NCBI GenBank assembly: GCA_019973155.2
Contig: BPQB01000023.1
Coordinates: 372,001 to 436,000 of the forward strand
DNA from: Phanerochaete sordida
Taxonomy: Eukaryota > Basidiomycota > Agaricomycetes > Polyporales > Phanerochaetaceae
Reading direction: 5' to 3'
DNA: 64,000 nt
Made by a program: the position numbers and the translations under genes. The notes beneath the pieces were generated by a model, which saw only the letters and a program-made list of their open reading frames with translations, was not told the DNA's origin and made no database searches. This document shows, in pieces, positions 23,964-33,660 of the stretch; positions within the stretch are counted from its first letter, which is position 1, and the number at the start of each line of letters is the position of its first letter.

Positions 23964-24307
23964 GGGTCAGAAGCGGTCCTTGGGTGAGGCCCGACGAGAG
24001 GCTCACGAGAGTCGTTTCGCAGATATCGCGTGGGAAGGCTGAGTTGTGCGTCAACGTCAGGCGGTCCGGAGGGAAGCGCCCGCCGTGGTGCGCCCTGGCG
24101 GAGACCAAGAAGGGGAGGAGATCGCACGCTGGGGATCGTCATCGGCGAAGAGCAGACGGTCTAGCGTTCATGTAGGATTTCCGAGTCTCTAAGTACACTA
24201 CAAAGGCGCAAATACAGGTTAGAAGAAATTCAATATCGCTACGTGAGGTGCTGTCTTAAAATTGAGTCAAGGCATCCCCTTCCTCCGATCAGAAAGGCGC
24301 CACATAG
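23964..24307. promoter_or_regulatory. FB3 promoter and FB4 3' flank
   Basis: About 340 bases. The FB3-proximal part is shared with the FB2 upstream region. Nothing else was recognised. Confidence 0.4.
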
Positions 24308-25177
24308 TTAGTGACAGGTGAACTTGTTCACGACCTCCGGTCCGTAACCAAAGCTCTGAAGTGACCGGGAAAGCAGCATCAGGATCATTGGTCCAGCGCA
24401 CCAGACGCGTCTCAACGATGTGCTGTCGAACACTCGTGGCGAAGGCGGGTCCCGGATCCATATGCCCAAGACGCAGAAGCCAAGGCAGTGTATCTCCTCG
24501 ACATTTGAAAGCGCGATCGCACGCCCGAGCGCCCTGATAGGCTCGATCGCCTCCGTCTTGCCATCGTCCGAAATAACCACGCTCCGCTGGAATACGGCAT
24601 CCGGTCAGCATCCACACGAAATTATTTGCGATGTGCAACATACCAGCGACGTCCACACACCCTCAATGTGCTCATTTATCAACGCGCGCAGCGCCCGCGT
24701 CTCCTCGCCGCCGAACGTCGTCTCCTGGAGCGCGAGCTCAACCGGATGGAGCAGCGGCAGCGCGTCCGCGAGTCCATGCGTGTCCGCCGCATACACGGCC
24801 TCGACGTCGATGCAGAGCCCGAGCAGGTTCGGCGCGCGACGCGCGATGTCCGCGATCCCTGGCCCATCGCCGCCCTCGAGGCGCAGGCAGCGGATTGCGA
24901 GCCCGAGCGCGGGGTGTGCGCACACGAGCGCGGCGACGGTCTCGATCTGCGCGCGGGACGCGAGGCGCACGCAGGCGTAGAGGTGCCGCTCGCCGACGCT
25001 GAGCCAGAGTTTGCACACGAGCAGCAGGTGCGCGTTGCGCGGGATCGGTGGCGACTGGTCGACGGTGGTGTTGGCGAAGCGCGTGATGCGAGGTTGCAGG
25101 AAGTCGGTGTGTGAGATGAAGAGCAGATGCTCGAGGATCGGGTCGAGGATCTCGTTGGGGATGAGGGCGGTTGACAT
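24308..25177 (-). CDS. F-box-like protein FB4
   Basis: 270 residues. Exons 25177-24644 and 24586-24308. IPNEILDPILEHLLFISHTDF and LLLVCKLWLSVGERHLYAC form the F-box-like part. IRCLRLEGGDGPGIADIA and APNLLGLCIDVEAV are the leucine-rich-like region. Exon 1 ends WTSL; exon 2 begins RSVVISDDGK and carries NVEEIHC and LRRVWCAG. FB4, FB5 and FB6 form a tandem, same-strand subgroup sharing the SHADFL/SHTDFL signature, so they probably arose by tandem duplication. A variant promoter motif lies about 55 bases upstream. Confidence 0.75.
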
Positions 25178-25556
25178 CGTGGACGTGCAGGACTCAGAAG
25201 AGAGACGCCGATGCTACGTACTATGTATCGATGACCGTGAGAGGACACCTTTCCAAGATGGGCGTGGCAGCAACTTCTTGCTTGAATTATATGAGTAATT
25301 TGAAACGTATGGAATCGCTGAAACTCGATTGCCGCAGAACAAAGAGCTCCATGTGCACTCTCCGTGTTCATCGCTCAAGGGCACTTAACTCCATACGCCG
25401 TGCTCTTTGGAACCAATCAAGATTAAGGGGACAGAGATATAAGAATGGATACCCACACTGTTACAATGATCACGAACCAAGTGGTCGCGACGGTCGGGTC
25501 GCTCAAAACAATATGTTCAAAATCATTCCATATTCTGCATTCTAGCGAGGGCTAGC
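25178..25556. other. FB4 promoter and FB5 3' flank
   Basis: About 380 bases, with the FB4 promoter motif at 25229-25240. AT-rich toward 25500. No other gene seen. Confidence 0.4.
25229..25240. promoter_or_regulatory. Variant F-box-family promoter motif (FB4)
   Basis: CGATGACCGTGA on the plus strand, one change in the GGTGACC core, about 55 bases upstream of the FB4 start. Confidence 0.45.
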
Positions 25557-26492
25557 CTAAATGGTAAAGTAAGCCTTGCATATACCACTCGCACTGAGAT
25601 ACATCACGTACAGTTCATTGCGGTCTCTCTGGCTAGGTACAATGCTGATTTTGTCCATCGTTGCAGGTGGGTACCCGCAACGCTCGAGGAGCACGTGTAT
25701 CACGGCTTGCATCGCCATACCATGGCAGGTGATGCGTCTCAGCGATCTCTTGTTGAAAAGCTTGGGCAAAGGCGACTCAAATATCCAGGTAAAAAAGGCT
25801 TCGTCGCCACAGTCAACCTCTTCGACACTCGACTGTGCAAGCGCAAGGCCGAGGGCCTGCATTGCAGGCCTGGCGCTGGCGCCATGAAATTCCTCCGACA
25901 CAGAAACGCTTCGCTAGACCCAAGTACATCGTGAGCCGCGGGTGCAGGACATATCAGATACACCACTCACCAGCGACGTCCACGTTTCTTGTATGTGTTT
26001 GTTCAATAGCCTTCGCGCCCCCGTGACACTTTCGCCGACGTGGCCCGTCTCCTGGATGGAGAGCGTGACCGGGCGGAGAAGAGGGAGGACATCTTCCAGC
26101 GCGCGCATGTCCTCTCCGCGTACGCCTGGCACGTCGATGTACACGCCTCGAAGGTTCGGCGCTAGACGCGCGATGTCGACGAGTCCCGGCGCGTGCCCGC
26201 CCTCAAGCCGCAGGCAGCGTACCGCGGACCCGATTTCGGGGTGCGTGCGGATGAGTGCGGCGATGGACGCGGTGTCTTCAGCCGTTTGGAGGCGTACGCA
26301 GGCGTACAGGTGCGGCGTGCCGAGACGCAGCCATTGTTTGCAGACCAAGAGCAAGTGCGCGTTGCGACTCTTGCGAGGGGGAGGCGCGCGGTCAACTAGC
26401 AGATTCAAGAGGAGGAAGTCGGCGTGTGAGATGAAGAGACCTTGGGATAAGATCTCGGCGATGATTTCTTCGGGGGGCAAGGCGTGGGGCAT
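25557..26492 (-). CDS. F-box-like protein FB5
   Basis: About 292 residues as read here. Exons 26492-25971 and 25913-25557. PPEEIIAEILSQGLFISHADF and LLLVCKQWLRLGTPHLYACV form the F-box-like region; VRCLRLEGGHAPGLVDIARL follows. Exon 1 ends WTSL; exon 2 begins RSVSVSEEFHG with SSVEEVDC and LRRITCHG. A downstream third exon is possible because relatives splice near this point; if so the last 20 residues given here would differ. An exact copy of the promoter motif lies about 70 bases upstream. Confidence 0.75.
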
Positions 26493-26559
26493 CGTGTGAC
26501 GTTGGACGGTCGTCAGGAGATAGACGCCTTTGTTGCGTGTACCGTGTTTTGTTTGCTAT

Positions 26560-26571
26560 CAGGTGACCGTG
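26560..26571. promoter_or_regulatory. F-box-family promoter motif (FB5)
   Basis: CAGGTGACCGTG, about 70 bases upstream of the FB5 start. Exact GGTGACC core. Confidence 0.65.
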
Positions 26572-26760
26572 AGGTTGTCCTTCTTATACCGTATTGTGGA
26601 TGCCTCGCCGGTCTCAACGAGAGCATTTTGCGTTAAATGTCGGAGAGAAATGGTGCAAAATGCTGGCAGCAAAAACAATTCACACCATCGCAGACTACAA
26701 GTTGCCGCAAAAGCTAGGCTACGTGCGTAAGCTCAGCTCTGGCTTCACCGTCCTTCAAAA

Positions 26761-27661
26761 TTACGATACACCTTCGCTAAAATAAATTTCCGAGCCATAA
26801 CCATCTACATATGTGACCTTCTGTATAATTTCCGGCGTATACTCAGCTCTCACCAGCACAAAGTTCATGACCCATGCGACATGCGGCTTAGTGCAGACTT
26901 TAACCCTTTTCAAAGACGGGTTATTAAGGAGCCGTGGGAGACACGGGGGATACGAGTCCATGCAGGTGTTCAAAACGCCAACGCCACAGGCGATGTCTTC
27001 GACATTTGAACGTGCGAGCGCACGACACAGAGCCCGCGTTGCGGGTGTCCCCCAGTAGCAGTCGTTAGACACAGAGACATTCCGCTGGAAACCACATCTT
27101 TTGTCAGTGATACGCGTACGCGATGGCAAACGCGCCCCATTACCAGCGAAGTCCAGGCCCTCTGGATGTGCGCGTTCAGCAGCTCGCGCGCCTCGCTGAC
27201 GCGGTCTCCTCCGAACGTCGTCTCCTTGATGGCGAGCGTGTCCAGGCGGAGCAGAGGGGCAGCGTGCGCTGCAGCCACTGCGCACCAACCGTGTACACGG
27301 CGTCCACGGCAACGTAAAGGCTGCGTAGGTTCGGCGCGCGGCGTGTGATGTCGACGAGCCCGCGTGTGTGCCCGCCTTCGAGACGCAGGCAGCGCATCGC
27401 AGGCCCAATCGTGGGATGTGCGCGCACGAGCGCCGCGACGACGTCGGTGTGCGCGGGCTCGGCGAGCCGCACACATGCGTACAGATGCAGCGTCCCGAGG
27501 TCCAGCCATCGTTTGCATACGCGAAGTAGCTGTGCGTTGCGGGGAGCCGGAGGCATGACCTTCTCCTCCGTGTCGAGGCAGAGGAAATCGGCATGTGAGA
27601 TGTGGAGGACGTTAGCCAGTATGTGGTCGAGTGTCTCGTCGGGCAGTAGGGCGATACACAT
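26761..27661 (-). pseudogene. F-box-like gene FB6, frameshifted by a 2-nt insertion
   Basis: Exons 27661-27144 and 27084-26761. The N terminus LLPDETLDHILANVLHISHADF and LLRVCKRWLDLGTLHLYACV are intact. Near 27265 the sequence reads CTGCCCCTCTGCTCCGCC where relatives have CTGCCCCTGCTCCGCC; the extra CT shifts frame. Exon 1 is 518 nt, so removing 2 restores a multiple of three. Downstream residues (LAIKETTFGGDRVSEARELL, ending WTSL) and exon 2 (RNVSVSNDCYWG, SNVEDIACG) continue in the shifted frame. Either a recent pseudogene or an assembly error. It is same-strand tandem with FB4 and FB5. Confidence 0.75.
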
Positions 27662-27714
27662 CGTGACGGTCAGAACGATGGCACGATGCTGCGTTATCCA
27701 TCCTTTCTACTATC

Positions 27715-27724
27715 GGTGACCGTG
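27715..27724. promoter_or_regulatory. F-box-family promoter motif (FB6)
   Basis: GGTGACCGTG, about 55 bases upstream of the FB6 start. Exact core, even though the gene body is frameshifted. Confidence 0.6.
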
Positions 27725-27878
27725 GGAAGGTACCCTTGAGCTCGCAGTATCATACATCCGCATGCGCCTAACTTACATCCGAAGTCAAAGGGGGCGTCGT
27801 GTAAGGCCTAGGCGTATGAGAGAGTATGGCATAGTAACAGCTCCCTTAGTGAGCATTTCATAATTGTATGAGATTAAG

Positions 27879-28287
27879 CACAGGGTGGGCCTGGGCACTA
27901 AAGAGGTCATAAAATGGCCAAAGTAGATCTGCTATTTTCAGCGCTTTTCGCGGTTCAAAAACAAGACTGGAGCATCATTTTTGTCCGCATTTGTCCGCAT
28001 GACCATAAGTAGACAGCATTATAGTATTCTTGATTGCCTGATTTTCGACGATATTGTTGATCCATCTCCTACTGTGGGCCAGGACAAGGTTCCGAATGAA
28101 AAGTGCGAACAACAAGACGAATCAAGAGTACTATAATGTGGTCTAATCATGTTTTCGCAGACAAATGCGGTCAGAAATGATGCTCCAGTCTTATTTTTGG
28201 ACAGCAAAAAGCGCTTAAAATAGCAGATCTACTTTGGCCATTTTATGACATTTTAGTGCCCTGTAAAAACGCCAGGCCCACCCTGTG
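27879..28287. mobile_element. Non-autonomous DNA transposon (MITE) with long terminal inverted repeats
   Basis: A 409-base element. The outer 16 bases are a perfect inverted repeat beginning CACAGGGTGGGCCTGG. The inverted repeat continues imperfectly for about 150 bases on each side; for example GGCCAAAGTAGATCTGCTAT on the left recurs reversed on the right near 28225, and GACTGGAGCATCATTT recurs near 28175. The right arm has an about 11-base insertion after the first 16. It is flanked by AAG on both sides, a possible 3-bp target duplication. No transposase frame. CAC-starting termini with a 3-bp duplication are compatible with the CACTA/EnSpm group (inference). Confidence 0.8.
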
Positions 28288-29566
28288 AAGCCAGTCACAA
28301 GATGGAGGCGACAGTGAATAGTAAAAGGCGATTATTGTAAGCATTATTTGAGCAGGATTATGCTGTCAGCCTGTTACTGGTAATGGATGACTTCCCGTAA
28401 GCCTCAAATAAATAATAAAAGCTTCAGAACGAATAATCGCGGGTCGGCACGTCCTCGGCACGTCAGAATCTGGACAGAAGTGGGCTGTCGTCGCCCTGGT
28501 AAGGTAGCAGCGGACTCCGAATGCCAGACTCTGAGCGAGCTGGGCACCAGCGTCCTGACGAAAGTTCAGCGCGTCCTCTCAACCCTGCTGAGCGCCGTAG
28601 TAGTCTGAGGCTCTCAGCCAATGGAATTGCGCTCGCTTAGCACAAGATTCCCGCTTTCACAAATGCTTTTCGACTCGAAGAGCACCCAGTGCAATAAAAT
28701 GTACGCCGTGAAGAGCGGGAAGGGCAGATCCGCTCCTTCGATTTCAGGGCTGCTGCTACATCTTTGTGCATACATCTAACCCGCATGTCTACGCACATTC
28801 CATGTACTCATGCATGAGCACGCCCGGTCAAAATGCGGTCGACTCCTCACCACCCTTCTCATGAGCGTGCACGCTTTGCATGATGCGGCTAAGCTCTAGT
28901 GCATTATTGGAGCCAGTCCGAGTCACACGACCATGGGGCGAGGAGGGATTGATCATTGGCGAACCTCGCACCGGCTCGATACCGTCGTGCAACGCTCTCG
29001 GATGGCCGCCCGCGGTATGCGTCGCGCGGTTGGGCTCGGACAACACATATCGATTTTTCTTCGAAGTTATTTCTGAAAGACTGTACAGGTCTTTTAGAGC
29101 CCTGGTAGAGATCACAACCTGTTCGTTTGTCGAGGCAGCAACGGTGTACGTCGTCCTTAGACTCCGAGGCTCCGAGCTGATGCGCCAAGGGGCTTGCGCC
29201 CGCGAGTCGGGACGAAGGCGCCGTCGCAGGCTCTTGCCAGTCGCTCTCAGGCTCGAGGATTCGCCCTGCGTAGGCCCTGCCGGTCGTGCCGACCCAGGCA
29301 TCCAAGGTCCGATAGCCCTTTTTCCCGCTGCTTTCGCTATTATTATTGCCTCAGGGCTTACGGGAAGTCATCCAATCATATGTCTCCACATTTAGCGAGG
29401 GTCGTGTGAAGGCGACTCACGCGGACTGAAATCAGATACGAGAACACTACCGTTTACTCAAAATATAATCGTCCGGTATCTGCACAATGATTTCATCCCA
29501 GAACAGTTTGCGGTGCATCGACAGGTGAATCAAAGTGATTCGCTGTAGTTGATGAAGCATCTGACC

Positions 29567-29730
29567 TGTGATCGTCCTTCTCCCCGTTGTGGACAAAGCC
29601 AAAAACCGAAGAACGGTTTTCGCTCGTGCAGCGCCTTCCTGAGGCCGGCAGCGCCGTGCGCGGACCTGACCTGGCGGTCGACGTAGAGGCAGCGCAGCGC
29701 CGTGATGTGCTTCGCGGCGTGCGGGAGGCG
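29567..29730 (-). pseudogene. F-box-like fragment psi-a (internal-deletion chimera)
   Basis: On the minus strand, AAKHITALRCLYVDRQVRSA matches the middle of exon 1 in FB8, FB14 and FB16 (AKHITGLRSLYVDVRVKSAH). It runs directly into FGFVHNGEKDDHRS, the end of exon 2 in the same subfamily, in another frame. Everything between is deleted, as are both termini. A dead fragment. Confidence 0.7.
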
Positions 29731-29846
29731 CTGTTCATTTCTCGTCAGGCGACCGCAACGAAGGCCTTGAGACGCGAAGAGACTATTGTGCACCAGCAAG
29801 ATGAACATACATGTCTCGCTGGTCAGACAGCCATGATCCCAGTTCA

Positions 29847-30687
29847 TCAGGAATAAACACGCCGCTCTGCACCTAATCTGCCACCGCTTCCCCCCCGCGG
29901 AGACTCGAAGACGGTACCGTCGCGTTCGGACACGACCCGCTTCATGCACGGACTATCCAGTATCCTCTGCATGACATCGTCCGGGATCCATCGTCTGACA
30001 TCGTCGACGTCGCAAACGACTTCTTCGACGGAGGACGATTCCAGCGCGGCAACCAACTGCGTCGGAATCGTACACTCGCGGTGGCATACAGTTAAGGATA
30101 TGTGCAGCCTCCGCTGAACGCAACTCATGAGCACTGGCTCGCAAAGTCAGAGCAAGAACGCGACTCACGAGCGACCCCCACGACTTGACGCGCTCAAACA
30201 TCACCGCGCGAGCCTCCTCCGTCCTCCTGCTCGCCCACGGCACGTCCTTGAACCGCACATACAACTCCTCGATCCGGAGCGCCGCAAACGCCTCGCACGC
30301 AAATCCCGCCGCGCTGTACCGCCGCCTGACATCAAGGTCGACGCCGAGGGCGCGCAGGCCGGGCATGTGCGCCACGAGCGCGCATAGGTCCTTCCCGCCG
30401 CGCGCGAGCCGCAGGCTGCGCACGGCGGCGCCGACGCGCGGGTGCGCGCGGAAGAAGCGCGCGAGCGCGCACGCCGCGCGCGCGTCGTGCACGCGCACGC
30501 TCGCGTAGAGCAGCGGCGTGCCGATGCGCAGCCAGCGGCGCGCGACGCGCAGGAGCTGCGCGGGGCGCGGGGTCTGTGTGGGCAGGCGCGCGCCCTTCTG
30601 GGCGTCGTTCGCGAAGAAGTGTGCGGGCGGGACGTAGAAGCAGAAGGCGAGGATGTGGGCGAGGAGTTCTTCGAGGAGGGTGTCCAT
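29847..30687 (-). CDS. F-box-like protein FB7
   Basis: 261 residues. Exons 30687-30169 and 30113-29847. LLEELLAHILAFCFYVPPAHF is an F-box-like start; QLLRVARRWLRIGTPLLYAS completes it. VRSLRLARGGKDLCALVAHM and IEELYVRFKDVPWASRR are subfamily-specific. Exon 1 ends SWGSL; exon 2 begins RRLHISLTVCHRE with SSVEEVVC. The end of exon 2 (SPRGGSGGRLGAE) departs from relatives, so the extreme C terminus is uncertain. FB17 at 52.6 kb is its broken inverted duplicate. Confidence 0.72.
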
Positions 30688-31180
30688 TGCTGTGGATGTT
30701 GGGAGGGGAGATGGGAGGCGCTGACTCGGTCGTGTGCAGGGCACGTAAAGCAGGTGACCGTGGGGAGCGGACCACGGGGATGACCTGGTATGACTCGATC
30801 CTGGACGCTGGTTTTGGGGAGTCTGCTCAGCAGAAGGGGCAGATTTCAATGCTGAAGATACAGGCTTCGTAAATGTCGCATCACATTACACAGCAAGTGT
30901 CTCGAATACTACATCGGATATGCAGAGTTCGCGGGCTTCAGTGAGTACGCTGTGCTCACACATCTGCTTCCATGTGAGCCGACGTCGCGAGCAGGCCTAC
31001 GTCAGGGCTACACGTCATGCTGCCAAAGCCGCGGCAGATGGCAGGCAGGCGACGACGAAGAAGTTGGAATGCGTTCGTTCACGAGTCTATCAGATAGGCT
31101 TGGCGCGCTGCGAGGCGATACGGCGCCGAGATGGGAAGATATTGTCTGGGGTTGTGGTGAGCATTGCAGGGAAACCGAAT
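30688..31180. other. FB7 promoter and FB8 3' flank
   Basis: About 490 bases. Promoter motif at 30751-30762; nothing else recognised. Confidence 0.4.
30751..30762. promoter_or_regulatory. F-box-family promoter motif (FB7)
   Basis: CAGGTGACCGTG, about 65 bases upstream of the FB7 start. Confidence 0.65.
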
Positions 31181-32143
31181 TCAAGCAAAGTGTTGAAACA
31201 AAGCCTGCAGCGCCAATCTAGACGGGAGTTCAAGAAGGCGACTTGTGAACAGAATTGCAAGTACAGACCTGTCATCGTCTTTGACACCGTTATGGACAAA
31301 CGCAAACTTTCGTTTGTCGGCGTGCAACAAACCTTTCTCCCGGAGTAGCTGTTCCATCGTTTCCTGTTGAGCGATCCCTCGGAATATCACGCGTTGGAGC
31401 GTCGGGAATTCGATGACGGCTTGAAAGCGTTCCTCCAACATCCAGCTCGTAGCTTCGTCGGTGTCGCATACAAATTCTTCCACGGACGAGTGTGCGAGCG
31501 AGCCTGCAAGATCGCCTAGTGCCGCGTGGGACCAAAAGCCGCTTGAGAGGGAGACTATGCGCTACAATATGGACAGACCAATCAGAGTACAAAGAAAAAG
31601 ATAACTGGCGACTTACCAGAGACGACCATATTTCGAGTCTTATATGCGCATACAACAGCGCTCGCACCTCGACCACCTTCTTGTTGTCGCGACGATTCAC
31701 CACTCTGATGTACAGCTCGACGGGGCTGAGCATTCCCAGCGCCTTCTTCAGCCCAGTCATGCTGTCTGCAGACTTGACTCCCACGTCGACGTATAGACTC
31801 CGCAGTCCAGTCGCAGTCCAGTAATGTGCTTCGCAACATGGGCGAGCTCCTTCCCGAAGCCACCCTCAAGCCGGAGGCAGCGCACTGCCGCACCGACGTG
31901 CGGGTGGGCGCGGAAGAGTTGTGCAATGGCGGCGGTGTGTTCGGGCTTCTTGAGGCGCATACACTCGTAGAGGAGTGGCGTGCCAACGCGGAGCCATCGC
32001 TTCGACACCAGCAAATGGCAGGCAGGGCGAGGTAAGGCCGGCGGGTCGCCGTGCCAATCGCGGTAGAAGAGAAACTCGGCGTGCGGAACGCGGAGGTCGT
32101 AGGCGAGGATGTCGCGGAGGATTTCTTCGGGGAGCCTGTCCAT
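31181..32143 (-). pseudogene. F-box-like gene FB8, frameshifted by an 11-bp tandem duplication
   Basis: Exons 32143-31617, 31561-31269 and 31217-31181. MDRLPEEILRDILAYDLRVP and LLVSKRWLRVGTPLLYEC are intact. At 31801-31822 an 11-base unit (CGCAGTCCAGT on plus) is perfectly duplicated, shifting frame after AKHITGLR. Exon 1 is 527 nt; minus 11 it is 516, the length in FB16 and FB19. Exon 2 (293 nt) and exon 3 (37 nt) have exactly the FB16 lengths. As drawn, translation stops soon after the duplication. The slippage looks very recent because the two units are identical. An assembly artefact remains possible. Confidence 0.8.
31801..31822. repeat. 11-bp perfect tandem duplication in FB8
   Basis: Two copies of CGCAGTCCAGT. 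Paralogues have one, so this is a new replication-slippage event. Confidence 0.85.
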
Positions 32144-32198
32144 CGTCGTTGTCGAGAAGAAAGGCGCCGCGTCCAGGTCCGCGTTTAAGTATGTCTAT

Positions 32199-32208
32199 CA
32201 GGTGACCG
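32199..32208. promoter_or_regulatory. F-box-family promoter motif shared by FB8 and FB9
   Basis: CAGGTGACCG in the 178-bp head-to-head promoter, about 56 bases from the FB8 start and 114 from the FB9 start. Confidence 0.65.
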
Positions 32209-32321
32209 GGACAGCAATCTAATCTTATCTGCGGAGAGCTGCCGCCCTCCGTCACACGTCTGCTACAGTTCCCCGATATCCGCGTTCTTACTCTCAACAG
32301 GACAAGTAAATCCCCAAGCTG

Positions 32322-33379
32322 ATGATGAAGCAGCCCCCTAAGCTTCCAGAAGAGATCCTCCACGAAATCCTCTCCTGTGCCCTACTGGTCTCCCCGCAAG
32401 ACTTCCTCCGCTGTCGCCCCGACCCATTTGAACGACGGACGCCACGCGAAACCCCGGACCGCAACAGCCAGCTCCTCCTCGTCCCGAAGAACTGGCTGCG
32501 CGCCGGCACACCCCTCCTCTACGCGTCCGTCGAGCTCTCGCAGACGAAGCACACGTCAGCGGTCGCGAAGCTGCTCCGCGAGCACCCAGACGTCGGCGCC
32601 GCGGTGCGCAGCCTGCGGCTCGAGGGCGGGCTCACAAAGGACCTCGCGCACGTTGCAAGACACACGCCGAATCTCCGCGGGCTGTTCATCAGCCTGTGGA
32701 TCCAGTCCAGCCAGACTACCACCGGCCTGGAACACGCGCTGCCCCTGTTCGCCCCCACCGACTTGTACGTCGAGCTCCGGATCCCTATCCGCACGACCAC
32801 CTCGATCCGCACGACCACCTCGAAGAAAGCTGTTGAAGCGAGGCAACTCCTGTTCTCGCATGTAGCAAGGACGTGGGTGTCGTTGGTGAGTCAGGAACCT
32901 CATGTGAACGCTGCAGGCTCTGCAAACAGTCTCACGCCACCCCCCAGCGGACCGTGACTCTCGGTCCCTTCTGTGCTGTGGCACTGTCTGCGGATATCAG
33001 GACGGCTCTTGCCAGCTCGTCGATGGAAGAGCTTCGCTGCCACGCCAGAGATTTAAGGGCGTTTATCGTGAGAGGAACGATGGAGTCCATCCTCGAGAGC
33101 GGGCGCGTGTCGCGTATAACCTGCTTCGGTGCCCTTGCAGAGGGACGCCTACGGGACCTCCTCCACAAGGAAGGCCTCTCCGAGCATCTTCACAAGTTTA
33201 CATTTGTCCCAGATCCACGTGAGTCCTGGTGCTCTAATATACATGTACACGGAGCTGAGCCCACGAAGAGACGTAACAGACACGTAGTACCCAAGCAGAA
33301 AGCGCGGGTTGCGTGCCGCATTCGTGCTGCAGCGATTCAAAGCTCCGCATTCTGTAAAGGTCGCCTCTCGCGCGGCTGA
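32322..33379 (+). CDS. F-box-like protein FB9
   Basis: About 308 residues. Exons 32322-32885, 32948-33218 and a less certain 33288-33379. LPEEILHEILSCALLVSPQDF and LLLVPKNWLRAGTPLLYASV form the F-box-like part; VRSLRLEGGLTKDLAHVARH follows. Exon 1 ends WVSL; exon 2 begins RTVTLGPFCAVAL with SSMEELRC and VSRITCFG and ends FTFVPDP. Exon 1 contains an 18-bp in-frame tandem duplication giving IRTTTSIRTTTS, absent from FB15. Closest relatives are FB15 and FB18, which also stand head-to-head with an FB8-type gene. Confidence 0.76.
32787..32822 (+). repeat. 18-bp in-frame tandem duplication in FB9
   Basis: ATCCGCACGACCACCTCG twice, perfect, encoding IRTTTS twice. Confidence 0.9.
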
Positions 33380-33414
33380 TGCCCAACGTCGGCGCAGTTA
33401 CCTGAAAATCGCAG

Positions 33415-33515
33415 GCAAGGAGAGCGTGGCGGGCATTACGAAGGCACTATACATCGGCGTTACACGCTACCGCGACCACGCAAAGAAGTGCGCGGTATGG
33501 GCGAATATTCTTGAC
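33415..33515 (+). pseudogene. F-box-like fragment psi-b
   Basis: The frame reads ESVAGITKALYIGVTRYRDH followed by AKKCAVWANI, which aligns with DSVAGLTKALALFDPSGLYV and WRDNASKRAVWAAL of FB12 exon 1 with a deletion. No flanking family sequence. A decayed fragment. Confidence 0.6.
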
Positions 33516-33660
33516 ACCCGTTTCATTTCACTCTGCTAGAGGCCCACCTTCGCCCCCTCCCTGTCACTAAAACACGCGCTGACAACCTCGAATCGTAGGA
33601 GTGCTGCGCGTGACGTAGCCGAACGCCCTCGTTTACAGCTGCGATAGGAACACGATTTGA

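Larger units (their letters stand above)
27662..29566. other. Gene-poor stretch holding a transposon relic
   Basis: About 1.9 kb. It contains the FB6 promoter, the inverted-repeat element at 27879-28287 and then about 1.2 kb with no recognisable gene. An open frame at 28880-29395 has no family resemblance and is not called. Confidence 0.5.

Noticed and set aside
27879..28287. CRISPR array or rRNA hairpin
   Set aside because: The repeat is a single pair of long inverted arms with no spacer-repeat periodicity, in a eukaryotic genome.
28880..29395. 171-codon frame downstream of the MITE
   Set aside because: No recognisable domain, and an overlapping antisense frame of similar length exists; no splice or promoter support.
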